Shown here piece after piece: positions 38,041-47,871 of a stretch of DNA of 64,000 bases. The notes under the pieces were generated by a model that saw only the letters and a list, made by a program, of their open reading frames with translations, did no database searches and was not told the origin of the DNA. The position numbers and the translations under genes were made by a program. Positions within the stretch are counted from its first letter, which is position 1. Each line of letters begins with the position of its first letter. Source of the DNA: Arachnia rubra (lineage in GTDB: Bacteria; Actinomycetota; Actinomycetes; Propionibacteriales; Propionibacteriaceae); NCBI RefSeq assembly GCF_019973735.1, contig NZ_AP024463.1, positions 124,001-188,000 on the forward strand, written 5' to 3'.

Positions 38041-40360
38041 GCCCGGCGACGTGCTCACCGGGCCCAGCGACATGGCCGGTTCCCAGGCCCAGGTCGCCGG
38101 GGACGATGTCCTGGCTAAGGTGCGTGATCTTTCCGTGCACTACCTGGGAAGGCAGGAGTGGATCCTGAGGCAGGTCAGTTTCGACCAGCTGGCGGGGAAG
38201 GTCACCGCCGTGATCGGCCCGTCAGGCTGCGGCAAGACCACCCTGGTGCGTGCGTTGTGCGGTCTCGTGCCCCACTGCCTAGCCTCCGAGTACTCCGGCA
38301 GTCTCCAGCTGGCCGGCACCGAGATCGCCGACGCCTCCGTCCAGCTCATCTCCGGTCACATCGCCTACGTCGGGCAGAATCCCGACGCTGCGGTGGTCAC
38401 CCGGACCGTTCACGACGACGTCGCCTTCCCGCTGCAGAACCTGTGCCTTCCCCGCGACGAGATCAGCTCGCGGGTGGTGGACGCGCTGAACAGCGTCGGG
38501 CTCCTGGACCGGATCTGGGACGATCCCTGGACGCTGTCCGGCGGGCAGCGGCAGCGCCTCGCGGTGGCCGTCGCCCTCGCCATGCGTCCCAGGCTGTTGG
38601 TCCTCGACGAACCCACCAGCACCATCGACCCCGCCGGCCAGCGCGACTTCTACACACTGGTCGCGGGGCTCGTCGCCGGCGGCATGGGGGTCGTCGTCAT
38701 CGACCACGACCTCGACCCGGTACTGCCCATCGTCGACCAGGTCCTGGCGCTTGACGCTGACGGCCGGATCATAGCCTGCGGGCCACCGGGCGAGGTCTTC
38801 GGCCAGCACCGTGACGAGCTGGCCGGCGCCGGGATGTGGCTGCCGCGAGACCTGCGCGCCGGGACCGCGTCCGGGCTGGCCCCGCAGCTCAGCGACTTCT
38901 GCGCCCCCGGCGAGGTGCGCAGCTTCGAGCGCAGTCCCGAGGGGTGGCGTGAGATCCCGGTCATCGATACCATCGACGACCGGGCCGCCGACGAGACGCC
39001 TCACGTCGATGTGGTCGGCCTGGGCGTCCCGGGACGATCCCCCGAGGTGACGATGCGGCTGGGTGGCGGCGAGTTCGTCGCCCTGATCGGACCCAACGGT
39101 GCCGGCAAGTCGTCGCTGCTGTCCGCGCTGGCAGGGCTGGTGGGCTCCACCGCCACCCGCGCTACCGTCTGCGGGCAGCCCGTCAGACATGGCCAGCATC
39201 CGGTGGGATACGTGTTCCAGAATCCCGAACACCAGTTCGTCGCCTCCACCGTCGAGGCCGAACTGTCCGTCGGCGGCACGCCGGCTGCGCGGGTCGATGA
39301 CCTGCTGGAACAGTTCCACCTGACAGGGCACCGCTCCCACCATCCCCTCACCCTGTCTGGCGGGCAGGGCCGCCGCCTCACCGTTGCCACCATGGTCAGC
39401 GAGGAACGTGACGTCGTGGTCCTGGACGAGCCCACCTACGGGCAGGACTGGGACAACACCCGCGAGCTGATGGCTTTCATCGACGAGCTGCGCGCCCAGG
39501 GACGGACCGTCATCATGGCCACCCACCACCTGGAGCTGGCCCTCAGTCACTGCACCCACCTGCTCGCCCTGCCCCTGGCGGCTGAGGACAGGCCGCCGGC
39601 GTCCGCCGCTCCCGTCGAGGCCACGGTCCCAGAACGTCCCCGGAAACGGCGTGGCCTGCTCACCGGGCTGAACCCCCTGACGATGTTCCTGGCGCTGCTG
39701 CCTGCCATGGTGGCGGTCTTCGTCCTCAGGAACCTAGCACTGAACCTCGCCATCATGACGCTGGCCTGCGTGCTCATCGTCGCGGCCCGCGCCACGCTGC
39801 GCCGCACCATCGGCTCGGTGGCCGGCATCTGGGCTATCGCGGCCCTGATGGTCTGGGCGTTCTCGGGCCTCAGCGGGACCGGTGCCGAGGCGCGTTTCTT
39901 CGAGCGGGGCGACACCCTGACCGCGGGCACCGGGATCGCGGCCCTGATCGCATTGGTGCTGCTGTCCGGGATCAGCACCGATCCCGACAGCCTGGTGCGT
40001 ACTCTGACCAGCACATTCCGCCTGCCCTATCGCGTTGGTTCGGCGGGGATTGCAGCCATCGCCTTCGTCACCCGCTTCCGCCAGGACTTCGTGATCCTGC
40101 GTACCGCACGCGCCCTGCGGGGCATCGGACGTCGCTGGGGTGTGCTGGCGCCCGTCGCGCGCTGGCTGTCCTCGGTGGTGCCGTTGATGATCCTCGCGAT
40201 CCAGCACGCCGAACGGGTGGCCCTGTCCATGGACTCGCGTGCCTTTGGCGCTCATCCGAGACGAACAGAGCTCATCGACGTGCCGTGGCGGATGCGCGAC
40301 GCGGTGGTCGTCGGGGCCGTGTGGGTGGCGACCGCCGGTCTGTGGTGGTGGCTCGGGTGA
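38033..40360 (+). CDS. Fused ECF energising module: EcfA-EcfA-EcfT in one chain
   Basis: 775 aa. ATPase 1: Walker A GPSGCGKTT (about 61), signature LSGGQRQR, Walker B LLVLDEPT. ATPase 2: Walker A GPNGAGKSS (about 348), signature LSGGQGRRL, Walker B VVVLDEPTYGQ. From about residue 535 a membrane domain follows (LNPLTMFLALLPAMVAVF) with the EcfT coupling region ALRGIGRRWG and ERVALSMDSRAFGA. Usually these are three genes, here one polypeptide. The start overlaps the S-component gene by 8 bp, fixing stoichiometry. Confidence 0.9.
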   Translation: MPEPGDVLTGPSDMAGSQAQVAGDDVLAKVRDLSVHYLGRQEWILRQVSFDQLAGKVTAVIGPSGCGKTTLVRALCGLVPHCLASEYSGSLQLAGTEIADASVQLISGHIAYVGQNPDAAVVTRTVHDDVAFPLQNLCLPRDEISSRVVDALNSVGLLDRIWDDPWTLSGGQRQRLAVAVALAMRPRLLVLDEPTSTIDPAGQRDFYTLVAGLVAGGMGVVVIDHDLDPVLPIVDQVLALDADGRIIACGPPGEVFGQHRDELAGAGMWLPRDLRAGTASGLAPQLSDFCAPGEVRSFERSPEGWREIPVIDTIDDRAADETPHVDVVGLGVPGRSPEVTMRLGGGEFVALIGPNGAGKSSLLSALAGLVGSTATRATVCGQPVRHGQHPVGYVFQNPEHQFVASTVEAELSVGGTPAARVDDLLEQFHLTGHRSHHPLTLSGGQGRRLTVATMVSEERDVVVLDEPTYGQDWDNTRELMAFIDELRAQGRTVIMATHHLELALSHCTHLLALPLAAEDRPPASAAPVEATVPERPRKRRGLLTGLNPLTMFLALLPAMVAVFVLRNLALNLAIMTLACVLIVAARATLRRTIGSVAGIWAIAALMVWAFSGLSGTGAEARFFERGDTLTAGTGIAALIALVLLSGISTDPDSLVRTLTSTFRLPYRVGSAGIAAIAFVTRFRQDFVILRTARALRGIGRRWGVLAPVARWLSSVVPLMILAIQHAERVALSMDSRAFGAHPRRTELIDVPWRMRDAVVVGAVWVATAGLWWWLG

Positions 40361-40406
40361 TCCAGCCTCAACCGTATTTGAAATATCAGCAACAGGAGGA
40401 GAAACA

Positions 40407-42170
40407 ATGGCTGTCACCATCGGTGACCTCATAAGACCCGCTCGCGGGGCGATGATCCTCTCGGGCGTCCTGACCGCGATTGGGGCGGTCCTGGCGGTGG
40501 TGCCGTTCATCGCGCTCAGGCACATGGCGGCCATCTGGCTGCAGGAGGGCGACCTGCAGGGCTGGGCGTCCAATCCCTGGGTGTGGGCCGTCGTCGCCGT
40601 CGTCGCGCTGTTCGCGTCCCAGCTGCTCTACCTGATGGGTTTGGGCGTCACCCACCTGGCCGAGGCCAAGCTGCGGCACCGGCTGCGCGGCCTCCTGGTG
40701 GAGGCCTTCAGTCGCCTGCCCCTGGGCAAGGTGGCGCAGATCCCCCACGGCGCCATCCGCAAGACCGTGTGCGACGACACCGCCGCCATCCACACGCTCG
40801 TGGCGCACGTGCCGGGCGACGTCACCAACGCTCTGGTCGGGGTCGCGGCCGGGGGCATCTATCTGTTCTGGACGGACTGGCGCCTGGCCCTGGCGCTGCT
40901 CGGCCTGTGGGTGCTGGCTTTCGTGGTGATCGCGGGCACCACCATGCGCGGCTACGGTGACATCACCGCGCGGTTCGGCGAGGCGCAGACGGGGCTGGCC
41001 TCCGCGACCGTCGAGATGCTGGAGGGCATCAAGGAGATCAAGAACTTCCAGGCCACCGACGCCACCCGCACCCGTTTCAGTGCCGCCCGCCACCGTTTCT
41101 CGGACCTGTCGTACCAGTGGGTCAGCCAGTCCGGGAAGTCCATCAGCCTGCTGGGTGCGCTGCTGCGCCCGGCGACGGTGTTCGCCACCGTCGCGATCCT
41201 CGCAGTGGTGTTCACGTCCCAGGGCTGGACTGAGCTGTCGGCCACCTTGCCGTTCTTCCTCCTGGCCCCGGGACTCCCCGAGGGCGTGACGGTAATGATC
41301 GGCCTGGCGCAGCACATCTACGAGTCCAACATGGCCGCCAAGTCCACGGCTGCTCTGCTGTCCGAGGAGCCCATGCCCCAGGGCACCTTCGACCAGGGTG
41401 ATGGTGACGCCCCCGGCCGCGTCGAGGTCGATGACGTGACCTTCGCCTACGAGCCCGATACGCCCGTATTGAAAGGGGTCTCCTTCACTGCCGAACCCGG
41501 GACTGTGACGGCGCTCGTCGGGCCCTCGGGCGGTGGCAAGTCCACTCTGGCGCGGCTCGTCGCCCGCTTCCACGACGTCGGCCAGGGGGCGGTCAGGATC
41601 AGCGGGGTCGACGTGCGGGAAGCGACCTTCGCGTGGCTGCTGTCGCGGGTTGCGATCGTGTTGCAGGATGTCGCCCTGACCAATGACTCCGTCTTCGACA
41701 ACATCGCGCTGGGAAGACCCGGCGCCACCCGCGAGCAGGTCGAGGCCGCCGCCCGCGCCGCCTGCGTCCACGACCGGATCATGCGCCTGCCGAAGGGCTA
41801 CGACACGATCCTGGGCGAGGAGGGTGGGTTCCTCTCCGGCGGCGAGCGGCAGCGCGTCACCCTCGCCAGGGCGTACCTCCAGGACGCGCCCATCCTGGTG
41901 CTCGACGAGGCCACCGCCCAGGCCGACCCGCAGTCCGAACGCGACATCCACCAGGCGCTAACGAGGCTGGCGGAGGGCAGGACCGTCATCATCATCGCCC
42001 ACCGGCTGACCACCATCCGCGACGCCGACCAGATCCTCGTGCTGGAGGACGGGCAGATCACCGAGCGGGGGAGACACGACGAGCTGCTGGCTGCCGGCGG
42101 GCGTTACGCGGCCATGTGGCACAGCCAGGACCTGGCTGTCTCCGCAACCGCCTCCGAGGAAGGGGAATGA
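40407..42170 (+). CDS. ABC half-transporter (TMD-NBD), IrtA/YbtP-like
   Basis: 587 aa. Membrane domain residues 1 to about 320, then ATPase with Walker [10 protein letters not shown], signature [16 protein letters not shown], Walker [14 protein letters not shown] and switch His in [11 protein letters not shown] set the start at ATG 40407 because AGGAGGAG is just upstream; longer in-frame sequence overlaps the previous gene. Exporter-fold pairs of this kind with siderophore-import function are known (IrtAB, YbtPQ). Forms a heterodimer with the next gene, with which it overlaps by ATGA. Confidence 0.87.
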   Translation: MAVTIGDLIRPARGAMILSGVLTAIGAVLAVVPFIALRHMAAIWLQEGDLQGWASNPWVWAVVAVVALFASQLLYLMGLGVTHLAEAKLRHRLRGLLVEAFSRLPLGKVAQIPHGAIRKTVCDDTAAIHTLVAHVPGDVTNALVGVAAGGIYLFWTDWRLALALLGLWVLAFVVIAGTTMRGYGDITARFGEAQTGLASATVEMLEGIKEIKNFQATDATRTRFSAARHRFSDLSYQWVSQSGKSISLLGALLRPATVFATVAILAVVFTSQGWTELSATLPFFLLAPGLPEGVTVMIGLAQHIYESNMAAKSTAALLSEEPMPQGTFDQGDGDAPGRVEVDDVTFAYEPDTPVLKGVSFTAEPGTVTALVGPSGGGKSTLARLVARFHDVGQGAVRISGVDVREATFAWLLSRVAIVLQDVALTNDSVFDNIALGRPGATREQVEAAARAACVHDRIMRLPKGYDTILGEEGGFLSGGERQRVTLARAYLQDAPILVLDEATAQADPQSERDIHQALTRLAEGRTVIIIAHRLTTIRDADQILVLEDGQITERGRHDELLAAGGRYAAMWHSQDLAVSATASEEGE

Positions 42171-43903
42171 CCATGTGGAAACTCGTCTCCCGGGTCGTCA
42201 ACGCCGCCGAGATGCGCGTCATCGTCGGCTGGTTCGTGGCGTCCGCCGTCCTGCAGGGTGTCACCCTGGCGCTCATGATCCCGTTCCTGCGGGCCCTTTA
42301 CGCGCGCGACGGCTCCCTGACGGCTTGGCTGGTCGCCGTGCTGGTGCTGGGGGCGGTTACGTTTGCCGTCGACACCTTCGCGATGTTCCGCTCCTATCGG
42401 GTGAGCGTGTTCGAGGTCTGTGACACGATGATCGACCGCGTCGCCGAGCACGTCCTGGCGCTGCCGCTCGGCTGGTTCAACGCCAAACGCGAGGCCGCCG
42501 TCGTCAACGCGATCTCCAAGGAGGTCAACATCCTCTCCCACCTGTGCTCGATGGTCATCCCGAACCTGTGCAACGCCTTCATCGTGCCGCTGGTCATGCT
42601 GGTGGCCGTCGGATTCGTCGAATGGCCGCTGGCTCTCATCATGGTGGTCGCGATCGTGCCGCTGTACCTCATCTGGCGGCTCATGAGCGCGGCCACCACC
42701 CGCGCCAACGAGCTGGAGGACCAGGCTGCCGCCGCTGCGGCCGGACGGCTCGTCGAGTTCGCCCGCCTGCAGCCGGTGCTGCGGGCCACCGGGGTGAGCG
42801 AGCAGGGCTGGGCGCCCGTGCAGGAGGTCCTTGAGGCCGACTCCAAGGCCACCCTCGACGGCCTGCGCATCAAGGGGCGGCCAGCCCAGGTCTTCAACCT
42901 CGTGATCAACGTTGTCTTCGCCCTGGTGCTGGCGCTGGGGCTGTCCTTCGTCAGCGGGCACAGCCTCGATGTGGTCGCCTACCTGGCCATCATCACCGTG
43001 GTCGCGCGGATGCTGCTGCCGCTGACCAAGGGTGTCCTGTACGCGTCGGAGGCCGACAACGCGGTCGTCGCGCTGAAGGCCGTCGGCGCCATCCTTGACG
43101 CGGAACCGCTGCCCGAACCGGCCCCTGACCAGGTCGGTCATCCCGACGGGACCAGCATCGTGCTGCGTGACGTGTCGTTCTCCTACGAACAGGGACGGCC
43201 GGTCCTCGACGGGGTGTCGCTGACCGCCGAGCAGGGCAAGGTCACTGCGCTCGTCGGCCCGTCCGGTGCCGGCAAGTCGACTGTATTGCGGCTGGCTGCG
43301 CGGTTCTGGGACGTCACGGCCGGGTCGGTGACCATCGGCGGGGTCGACGTGCGTCACCTGCCGGCCACGAAGATCATGGCGATGACGTCGATGGTCTTCC
43401 AGGAGGTCTACCTGTTCGACACCACCATCCGCGAGAACCTGCGCATCGCCCGTCCCGACGCCACCGACGAGGAGCTGGAGACAGCGGCCCGCCGCGCCAG
43501 CCTCGACAAGGTCATCGAGGCCCTGCCCCACGGCTGGGACACCCCAGTCGGGCCTGGCGGGGTCAGCCTGTCGGGCGGGGAGCGGCAGCGGGTGTCCATC
43601 GCGCGGGCGTTCCTGAAGGACGCCCCGGTTCTGCTGCTCGACGAGATCACCTCGGCCCTCGACGGCGAGAACGAGTCGGCGATCACCGAGGTCATCCGGG
43701 AGCTGTCCCGGGGGCGCACGGTGTTGGTGGTCGCGCACCGGCTGTCCACCATCCGGCAGGCCGACCAGGTCGTGTTCCTGGAGCCGTCGCCTGGTGGCGC
43801 GCGGGTCGCGCAGGCCGGGACGGTGCCGGAGCTCACCGGACAGGACGGTCCCTTCCGCGGCTTCGTCGAGGCCTACACCGCGGCCTCCCGCTGGCAGCTG
43901 TAG
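42167..43903 (+). CDS. ABC half-transporter (TMD-NBD), IrtB/YbtQ-like
   Basis: 578 aa, start ATG 42167 overlapping the previous stop and preceded by AGGAAGGGG. Membrane domain to about residue 320, then Walker A GPSGAGKST, signature [16 protein letters not shown], Walker B VLLLDEITSALDGE and VVAHRLSTIR. Partner of the preceding half-transporter. The operon with an ECF module and a possible iron box suggests uptake of a metal chelate or cofactor (inference). Confidence 0.87.
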   Translation: MTMWKLVSRVVNAAEMRVIVGWFVASAVLQGVTLALMIPFLRALYARDGSLTAWLVAVLVLGAVTFAVDTFAMFRSYRVSVFEVCDTMIDRVAEHVLALPLGWFNAKREAAVVNAISKEVNILSHLCSMVIPNLCNAFIVPLVMLVAVGFVEWPLALIMVVAIVPLYLIWRLMSAATTRANELEDQAAAAAAGRLVEFARLQPVLRATGVSEQGWAPVQEVLEADSKATLDGLRIKGRPAQVFNLVINVVFALVLALGLSFVSGHSLDVVAYLAIITVVARMLLPLTKGVLYASEADNAVVALKAVGAILDAEPLPEPAPDQVGHPDGTSIVLRDVSFSYEQGRPVLDGVSLTAEQGKVTALVGPSGAGKSTVLRLAARFWDVTAGSVTIGGVDVRHLPATKIMAMTSMVFQEVYLFDTTIRENLRIARPDATDEELETAARRASLDKVIEALPHGWDTPVGPGGVSLSGGERQRVSIARAFLKDAPVLLLDEITSALDGENESAITEVIRELSRGRTVLVVAHRLSTIRQADQVVFLEPSPGGARVAQAGTVPELTGQDGPFRGFVEAYTAASRWQL

Positions 43904-43904
43904 G

Positions 43905-43976
43905 ACCTACGCTCCGGTAGGTAGCAACAAAAGGCCGGTCTGCCTGCCAAAACCCGCTACCTACCGGAGCGTAGGT
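43905..43976. terminator. Long perfect inverted repeat after the ABC operon
   Basis: Arms 43905-43925 and 43956-43976 are perfect 21-bp complements separated by 30 bp. It starts 2 bp after the last ABC stop codon. It most likely acts as a terminator; the strength and loop are unusual. Confidence 0.7.
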
Positions 43977-44037
43977 TTGTCCCTAGCCTGGGACGGGCGA
44001 CGAATTACGATTGGTGGGGGTGAGATAGGAGGGCCAG

Positions 44038-44562
44038 GTGCTGTCTGCTGATGCGGCTGTGCTGATCCGGGAGATCCAGGAGTCGGAATACCCTCTGCTG
44101 GAGGACTTCCTCTACGAGGCGATCTTCGTTCCCGAGGGGATCCACAGCCCGCCTCGCTCGATCATTCGTCATCCTGAGGCGTGGCCCCTGATCGATGGGT
44201 TCGGCACCTTGCCCGGCGACCACTGCCTGGTCGCGGAAACCGGCGACGGCGTGGTCGGCGCGGTGTGGGTGCGCATGGTCAAGGCGTACGGCTACCTCGA
44301 CGAGAGGACCCCGCTCCTGTCGATCTCTCTGCTTCCTGGATATCGCGGCCGGGGGATCGGGACTGCGCTGCTGGGGCAGATGCTCGACGACCTGCGGTCG
44401 CGTGGCTACCAGCGGGTCTCTTTGTCGGTCCAGCGGGCAAACCCGGCCTTACGCTTGTATTGCCGGGTCGGTTTCGTCGTCCATCATGACGACGGCGACG
44501 AACTGGTCATGGTCTGCGACCTGGCAGGCGCGGACCAGCCCGGTACGCCAAACCCGGGATGA
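44038..44562 (+). CDS. GNAT-family N-acetyltransferase
   Basis: 174 aa. The acetyl-CoA binding motif A is clear: LLPGYRGRGIGTALLGQML (about residues 99-117), followed by VSLSVQRANPALRLYCRVGF, the usual GNAT ending. GTG start at 44038 follows AGGAGGG. It would transfer an acetyl group from acetyl-CoA to an amine; substrate unknown. Stands alone after the ABC operon. Confidence 0.88.
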   Translation: MLSADAAVLIREIQESEYPLLEDFLYEAIFVPEGIHSPPRSIIRHPEAWPLIDGFGTLPGDHCLVAETGDGVVGAVWVRMVKAYGYLDERTPLLSISLLPGYRGRGIGTALLGQMLDDLRSRGYQRVSLSVQRANPALRLYCRVGFVVHHDDGDELVMVCDLAGADQPGTPNPG

Positions 44563-44722
44563 GCGACCCGCAGAACGCGCAATACGTGATGTCCCAGGGC
44601 GGTTGGCCGCGGGGAGGGCCGGTGTGTGCCATGGCGGGCCCAGCCGTCGTGATCGGTCCAGGCCCAGAGGATGGCAGCGTGGCGACTTCAGGTGGCTGGC
44701 CTGGTGCCCTGAGACGGGCGGC

Positions 44723-45442
44723 TCACTCGCGCCGGTGCTCTGCCTGCGCGTTCTGCAGCTGTCTCGCGTGCTCGTCGAGGAGGTCGCTGACCCTATCGGC
44801 CAGATCGGCCAGGGGGACGCTGTCAGCCTTGGTGGGCTGGGAGGCCTGGAGCATGGCGGAGATGCTCATGCCCAGGACCCCGGCCCGGTCCTCTGCCATA
44901 CCCGGGGAGATGGTGCGTGTCTGGGCGGCGAAATAGCCGATCAGGAGCAGTTCGAGAGCGGCTGCCTGTTCCTCGGCCGACCAGTCGGTCCGGACCGTGC
45001 CGTGTTCCCGCCACAGGGGGATGAGGCGGCGCAGGATCGCGGGAGGCCCGCTCTCAGTGGCGATGGCGTGGGCGCGGGGATCGTCGAGGAGCGCGCCGAG
45101 CACGTCGGCGTCCGTGACCTGCAGGGCACGGACCAGAGGACGCCCCAGCCAGGCCTTAGCGAGGGCCACGCACAGCCGTTCCGCGACCGCCAGCGCGGGT
45201 TCGGCGCGGACCTGCACCGCCAGGTCGTGGAGCACATCGGCGAGGCTGCGGGCGATGATCTCGAGGAAGAGGTCCTCCTTGGTGTTCCAGTACAGGTACG
45301 GGGTGCCCTTGCCGACGTGGGCCCGCTGGGCGACCGCGCTCATCGTCACGCCCTTGAACCCCTGTTTCACGACGAGCTCCTCCGCGGCTGCGAGGACCTT
45401 CGCGGCCCTGCTGCTTTTCTGCGCGACAGACATGGTGGTCAT
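44723..45442 (-). CDS. TetR-family regulator, downstream of monooxygenase
   Basis: 239 aa from ATG 45442. The helix-turn-helix is TMSAVAQRAHVGKGTPYLYW (residues about 33-52); the C-terminal 180 residues form the ligand domain. It is 14 bp downstream of the monooxygenase gene in the same operon, and the promoter of that operon carries a 13-bp inverted repeat, so it is very likely an autorepressor responding to a monooxygenase substrate. Confidence 0.85.
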   Translation of the reverse strand: MTTMSVAQKSSRAAKVLAAAEELVVKQGFKGVTMSAVAQRAHVGKGTPYLYWNTKEDLFLEIIARSLADVLHDLAVQVRAEPALAVAERLCVALAKAWLGRPLVRALQVTDADVLGALLDDPRAHAIATESGPPAILRRLIPLWREHGTVRTDWSAEEQAAALELLLIGYFAAQTRTISPGMAEDRAGVLGMSISAMLQASQPTKADSVPLADLADRVSDLLDEHARQLQNAQAEHRRE

Positions 45443-45456
45443 GACCCAAGCTTCGC

Positions 45457-46695
45457 TCAGGCCAGGTCCGCGGCCAAGTCGCTGTTGCGCAGCCGGAAGT
45501 GCTTGGACCGGAGCATCAGGTTCATCAGCGCCGGGAACTTGAACATGAACCGGCGCATCGCGACGCTGATGCCCTGCCTGCGCTGTTCTTTCGCTGAGGT
45601 CTGCGTGAAGATCGCGCGCATGGGGTAGGCGGACTGCTGGAAGTCGGCGATCGCCGGGCGGAGCTTGTTCTCCCAGGTCGACAGCGCGGTCTCGACGTCG
45701 TCTGGGTGTTTGGCGAGCATGAGGCCCAGCGCGTCGGCTCCCGCCAGCGCAGACGTCGCCCCCATCCCGGAGTACAGGGTGGGGCACCAGGCAGCGTCCC
45801 CGAGCAGCACGACCCGGCCGTCGTGCCAGTGATCGACCTTGACCTGCTCGACCGAGTCGAACAGGAACTCGTCCGTGTTCTCCAGGTGCTCGATGGCAGC
45901 GCTCATCATGTCGCCCAGGGGCTCTGGGCCGTAGACCTCGCGCAGCCGCTGGGAGACGCCGGTCTGCCGGGCCTTTGCGCGCTCAGCCTCCACGTCGTCG
46001 ACCTGGTACGAGAACAGCACTGTGGGGGCGTGGTCGGCGAATGGGAACACCCAGAACGAGCGTCCCGGCTCGGAGAGGACGGCGCCCTCCTGCTGCACGA
46101 GACCTGGCAGCGGCTCTGAGAGCTCGAAGGCGCAGATCATAAACCCGAGCCGGTTGAGATAGCGCTCATGTGGGTCCCAGGCCAGCTGCCGCACCGTCGA
46201 GCGGATCCCATCCGCGCCGACGACCAGGTCGAACCGCTCCGTCGTCGACTCCTGGGTCTGGGTGTCCGTCAGCACGACCGACACCCCGTCGCCGTCCTGG
46301 GAGATGGCGGTCGGCGTGGTGGCGAAGCGGATGCTCACGTCGTTGGGCAGGGCCTCGAAAGCAGCCTGCTCGACGTCGCCCCGGAGCATCATCCACGGCC
46401 CATTGGGCAGGTCCTGGAAGCCGAGCCCAGGTTTGCGGTTGCCAGCCCGGTCCACCGTGCATGTCTGTGCCCGGGCCGGGGTCCGGTTGGGGATTCTCTC
46501 CAGGCCCATCCGGGCTGCGGCGATCCGGCCGCTCCCGAACATCGCGATGAAGTACCCGCCGCGACGCCTGCGGGCCGCACGTTCGACGACCACAGGGTGC
46601 CAGCCCGCCTTCTTCAGGGCAGTCGCGGCGGACAGCCCGGCGATGCCGGCCCCGACGATCAGTGCTTTGCGTGAGGTGCCTGTTGTCTGTGCCAT
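45457..46695 (-). CDS. FAD-dependent monooxygenase (PHBH/TetX-like fold)
   Basis: 412 aa. FAD motifs in order: GAGIAGLSAATALKKAG (Rossmann, residues 15-31), a DG motif DLVVGADGIRSTVR (about 155-168) and GDAAWCPTLYSGMGATSALAGA (about 298-319). This arrangement is that of group A flavoprotein hydroxylases, including TetX and aromatic hydroxylases. Substrate cannot be inferred; linkage with a TetR regulator suggests detoxification of a small hydrophobic compound. Confidence 0.88.
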   Translation of the reverse strand: MAQTTGTSRKALIVGAGIAGLSAATALKKAGWHPVVVERAARRRRGGYFIAMFGSGRIAAARMGLERIPNRTPARAQTCTVDRAGNRKPGLGFQDLPNGPWMMLRGDVEQAAFEALPNDVSIRFATTPTAISQDGDGVSVVLTDTQTQESTTERFDLVVGADGIRSTVRQLAWDPHERYLNRLGFMICAFELSEPLPGLVQQEGAVLSEPGRSFWVFPFADHAPTVLFSYQVDDVEAERAKARQTGVSQRLREVYGPEPLGDMMSAAIEHLENTDEFLFDSVEQVKVDHWHDGRVVLLGDAAWCPTLYSGMGATSALAGADALGLMLAKHPDDVETALSTWENKLRPAIADFQQSAYPMRAIFTQTSAKEQRRQGISVAMRRFMFKFPALMNLMLRSKHFRLRNSDLAADLA

Positions 46696-46707
46696 GCCTC
46701 CAGATTA

Positions 46708-46744
46708 GACATACTGACCAAAACACTCAAATGGTCAGTATGTC
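46708..46744. promoter_or_regulatory. TetR operator upstream of the monooxygenase
   Basis: Perfect 13-bp inverted repeat: GACATACTGACCA (46708-46720) and its complement at 46732-46744, spaced by 11 bp. It is 13 bp upstream of the monooxygenase start. Size and spacing fit a TetR-family operator; the partner is the TetR at 44723-45442. Confidence 0.75.
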
Positions 46745-46975
46745 GATAGGATCTCTGCGGCCTCGGCTGTTCCGCGTTTGGTCTCGTTTCGCAGGGCGTG
46801 CCGGATGATCCACCGGCGTTGGGGCGATGGATCATCTGTCCAGCGGCCCAGTAGGGCCAACGCCGCGGACCGGTTGTCCTTGAGGTAGTCGTTGACGTTG
46901 TTTGCCACCGACTTCTGGACGAAACGGGAGGGGTCGTCCTTCAACGTGTCGAGCACCTCAAAAACCGGCTCAGGT
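46735..46975 (-). pseudogene. Fragment of DNA alkylation repair (AlkD-like) gene
   Basis: About 75 residues read VLDTLKDDPSRFVQKSVANNVNDYLKDN and WIIRHALRNETKRG, the HEAT-like repeat sequence of AlkD-type DNA glycosylases, which are normally 220-370 aa. Both the long N-terminal part and the natural C-terminus are missing, and its stop codon lies inside the monooxygenase operator. It is a deletion relic. Confidence 0.75.
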
Positions 46976-47015
46976 TCTTGGGTGAACAGCGACAGTCTCT
47001 TCGACCAGGGAAGTC

Positions 47016-47426
47016 GTGGTCTCAGGCCCTCTGACGCGAGCCGTCGCAGACCGGGTGTCGGCTGCGGCGGAGCAGTGCAGTGATCCCTGGGATAAATTGG
47101 TGGCGGGCTGCGAGGCCTTCCTCGCGTCCAACGCCGACCCCGAGATACGGCAGATCATGTTGATCGACGCCCCCGCCGTGTTGGGGTGGGACGAATGGCG
47201 GTCCATGGATGAGGCCTCGTCGGGAAAGCTCCTGGTGGAGGTGCTGGGGGAGCTGATCGACCAGGGGACCGTCGCCCCGCAACCGGTCGAGCCGATCGCG
47301 CGGCTGTTGTCGGGGGCGATGAACGAGGCGGCGGTGTGGCTGGCAGAGACCGACTCACCCAATGCCCTGGCTGACACGCTGGCTGCGCTGCGGCGGCTAC
47401 TTGAGTCGCTAAGGGCATCGCGTTGA
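47016..47426 (+). pseudogene. TetR-family regulator lacking its DNA-binding domain
   Basis: The 136-aa frame matches only the C-terminal half of a TetR protein: LTRAVADRVSAAAEQCSDPWDKLVAGCEAFL and LLSGAMNEAAVWLAETD. The expected N-terminal helix-turn-helix is absent; the sequence just upstream runs into the AlkD fragment on the opposite strand. It is probably the other side of the same deletion junction near 46976-47015. A residual expressed product is possible but would not bind DNA. Confidence 0.7.
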
Positions 47427-47476
47427 CGCGGTGTCTGCGTCACAGCAGCTGCGGAATTGAGAGCTAGCATTTCAGC

Positions 47477-47773
47477 ATGTGCCAGACAACGACCCCGCAG
47501 GAACCCGCAGGTGTCCCGGAGGGGCAGACCTTCGACTCCTACCCGGAGTTCCTGCGTGCCATCGGCCCCGGTATGAGGTTGTGCACCAGCGACTTCACCG
47601 GCTGGGCGGAGATCGCGGAGGTCCGCGACCACAGCGTCCTGGCGGTGCGTGACAGCGACCAGCGCAAGGTCGAGGTGCCCCAGGAAGCCCTCCTGGACAT
47701 CCGGGGCGGGCACTGCGTCCGGGTCGATCGAGTCCGCGCGACCATCGACAAGCAGGGCTGGGAACGGGGCTGA
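47477..47773 (+). CDS. Hypothetical small protein
   Basis: 98 aa, ATG start. Soluble, acidic, no membrane segment. I do not recognise the family. Repeated short beta-like stretches (MRLCTSDFTGWAEIAEVRD, SVLAVRDSDQRKVEV) suggest a small beta barrel. It stands between two unrelated genes. Confidence 0.55.
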   Translation: MCQTTTPQEPAGVPEGQTFDSYPEFLRAIGPGMRLCTSDFTGWAEIAEVRDHSVLAVRDSDQRKVEVPQEALLDIRGGHCVRVDRVRATIDKQGWERG

Positions 47774-47871
47774 CCGCCGGGGACGATGATCCGCTCCGGC
47801 TTGATGAGGCTGTGAGTACGGAAATGGTGGCAGACGGTGTGAGGTCCGGCGGCCCGGAAGAGAGGTAACCA

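Noticed and set aside
42104..43738. 544-codon minus-strand frame over the second ABC half-transporter
   Set aside because: Shadow frame; the plus strand carries full Walker A/B and signature motifs.
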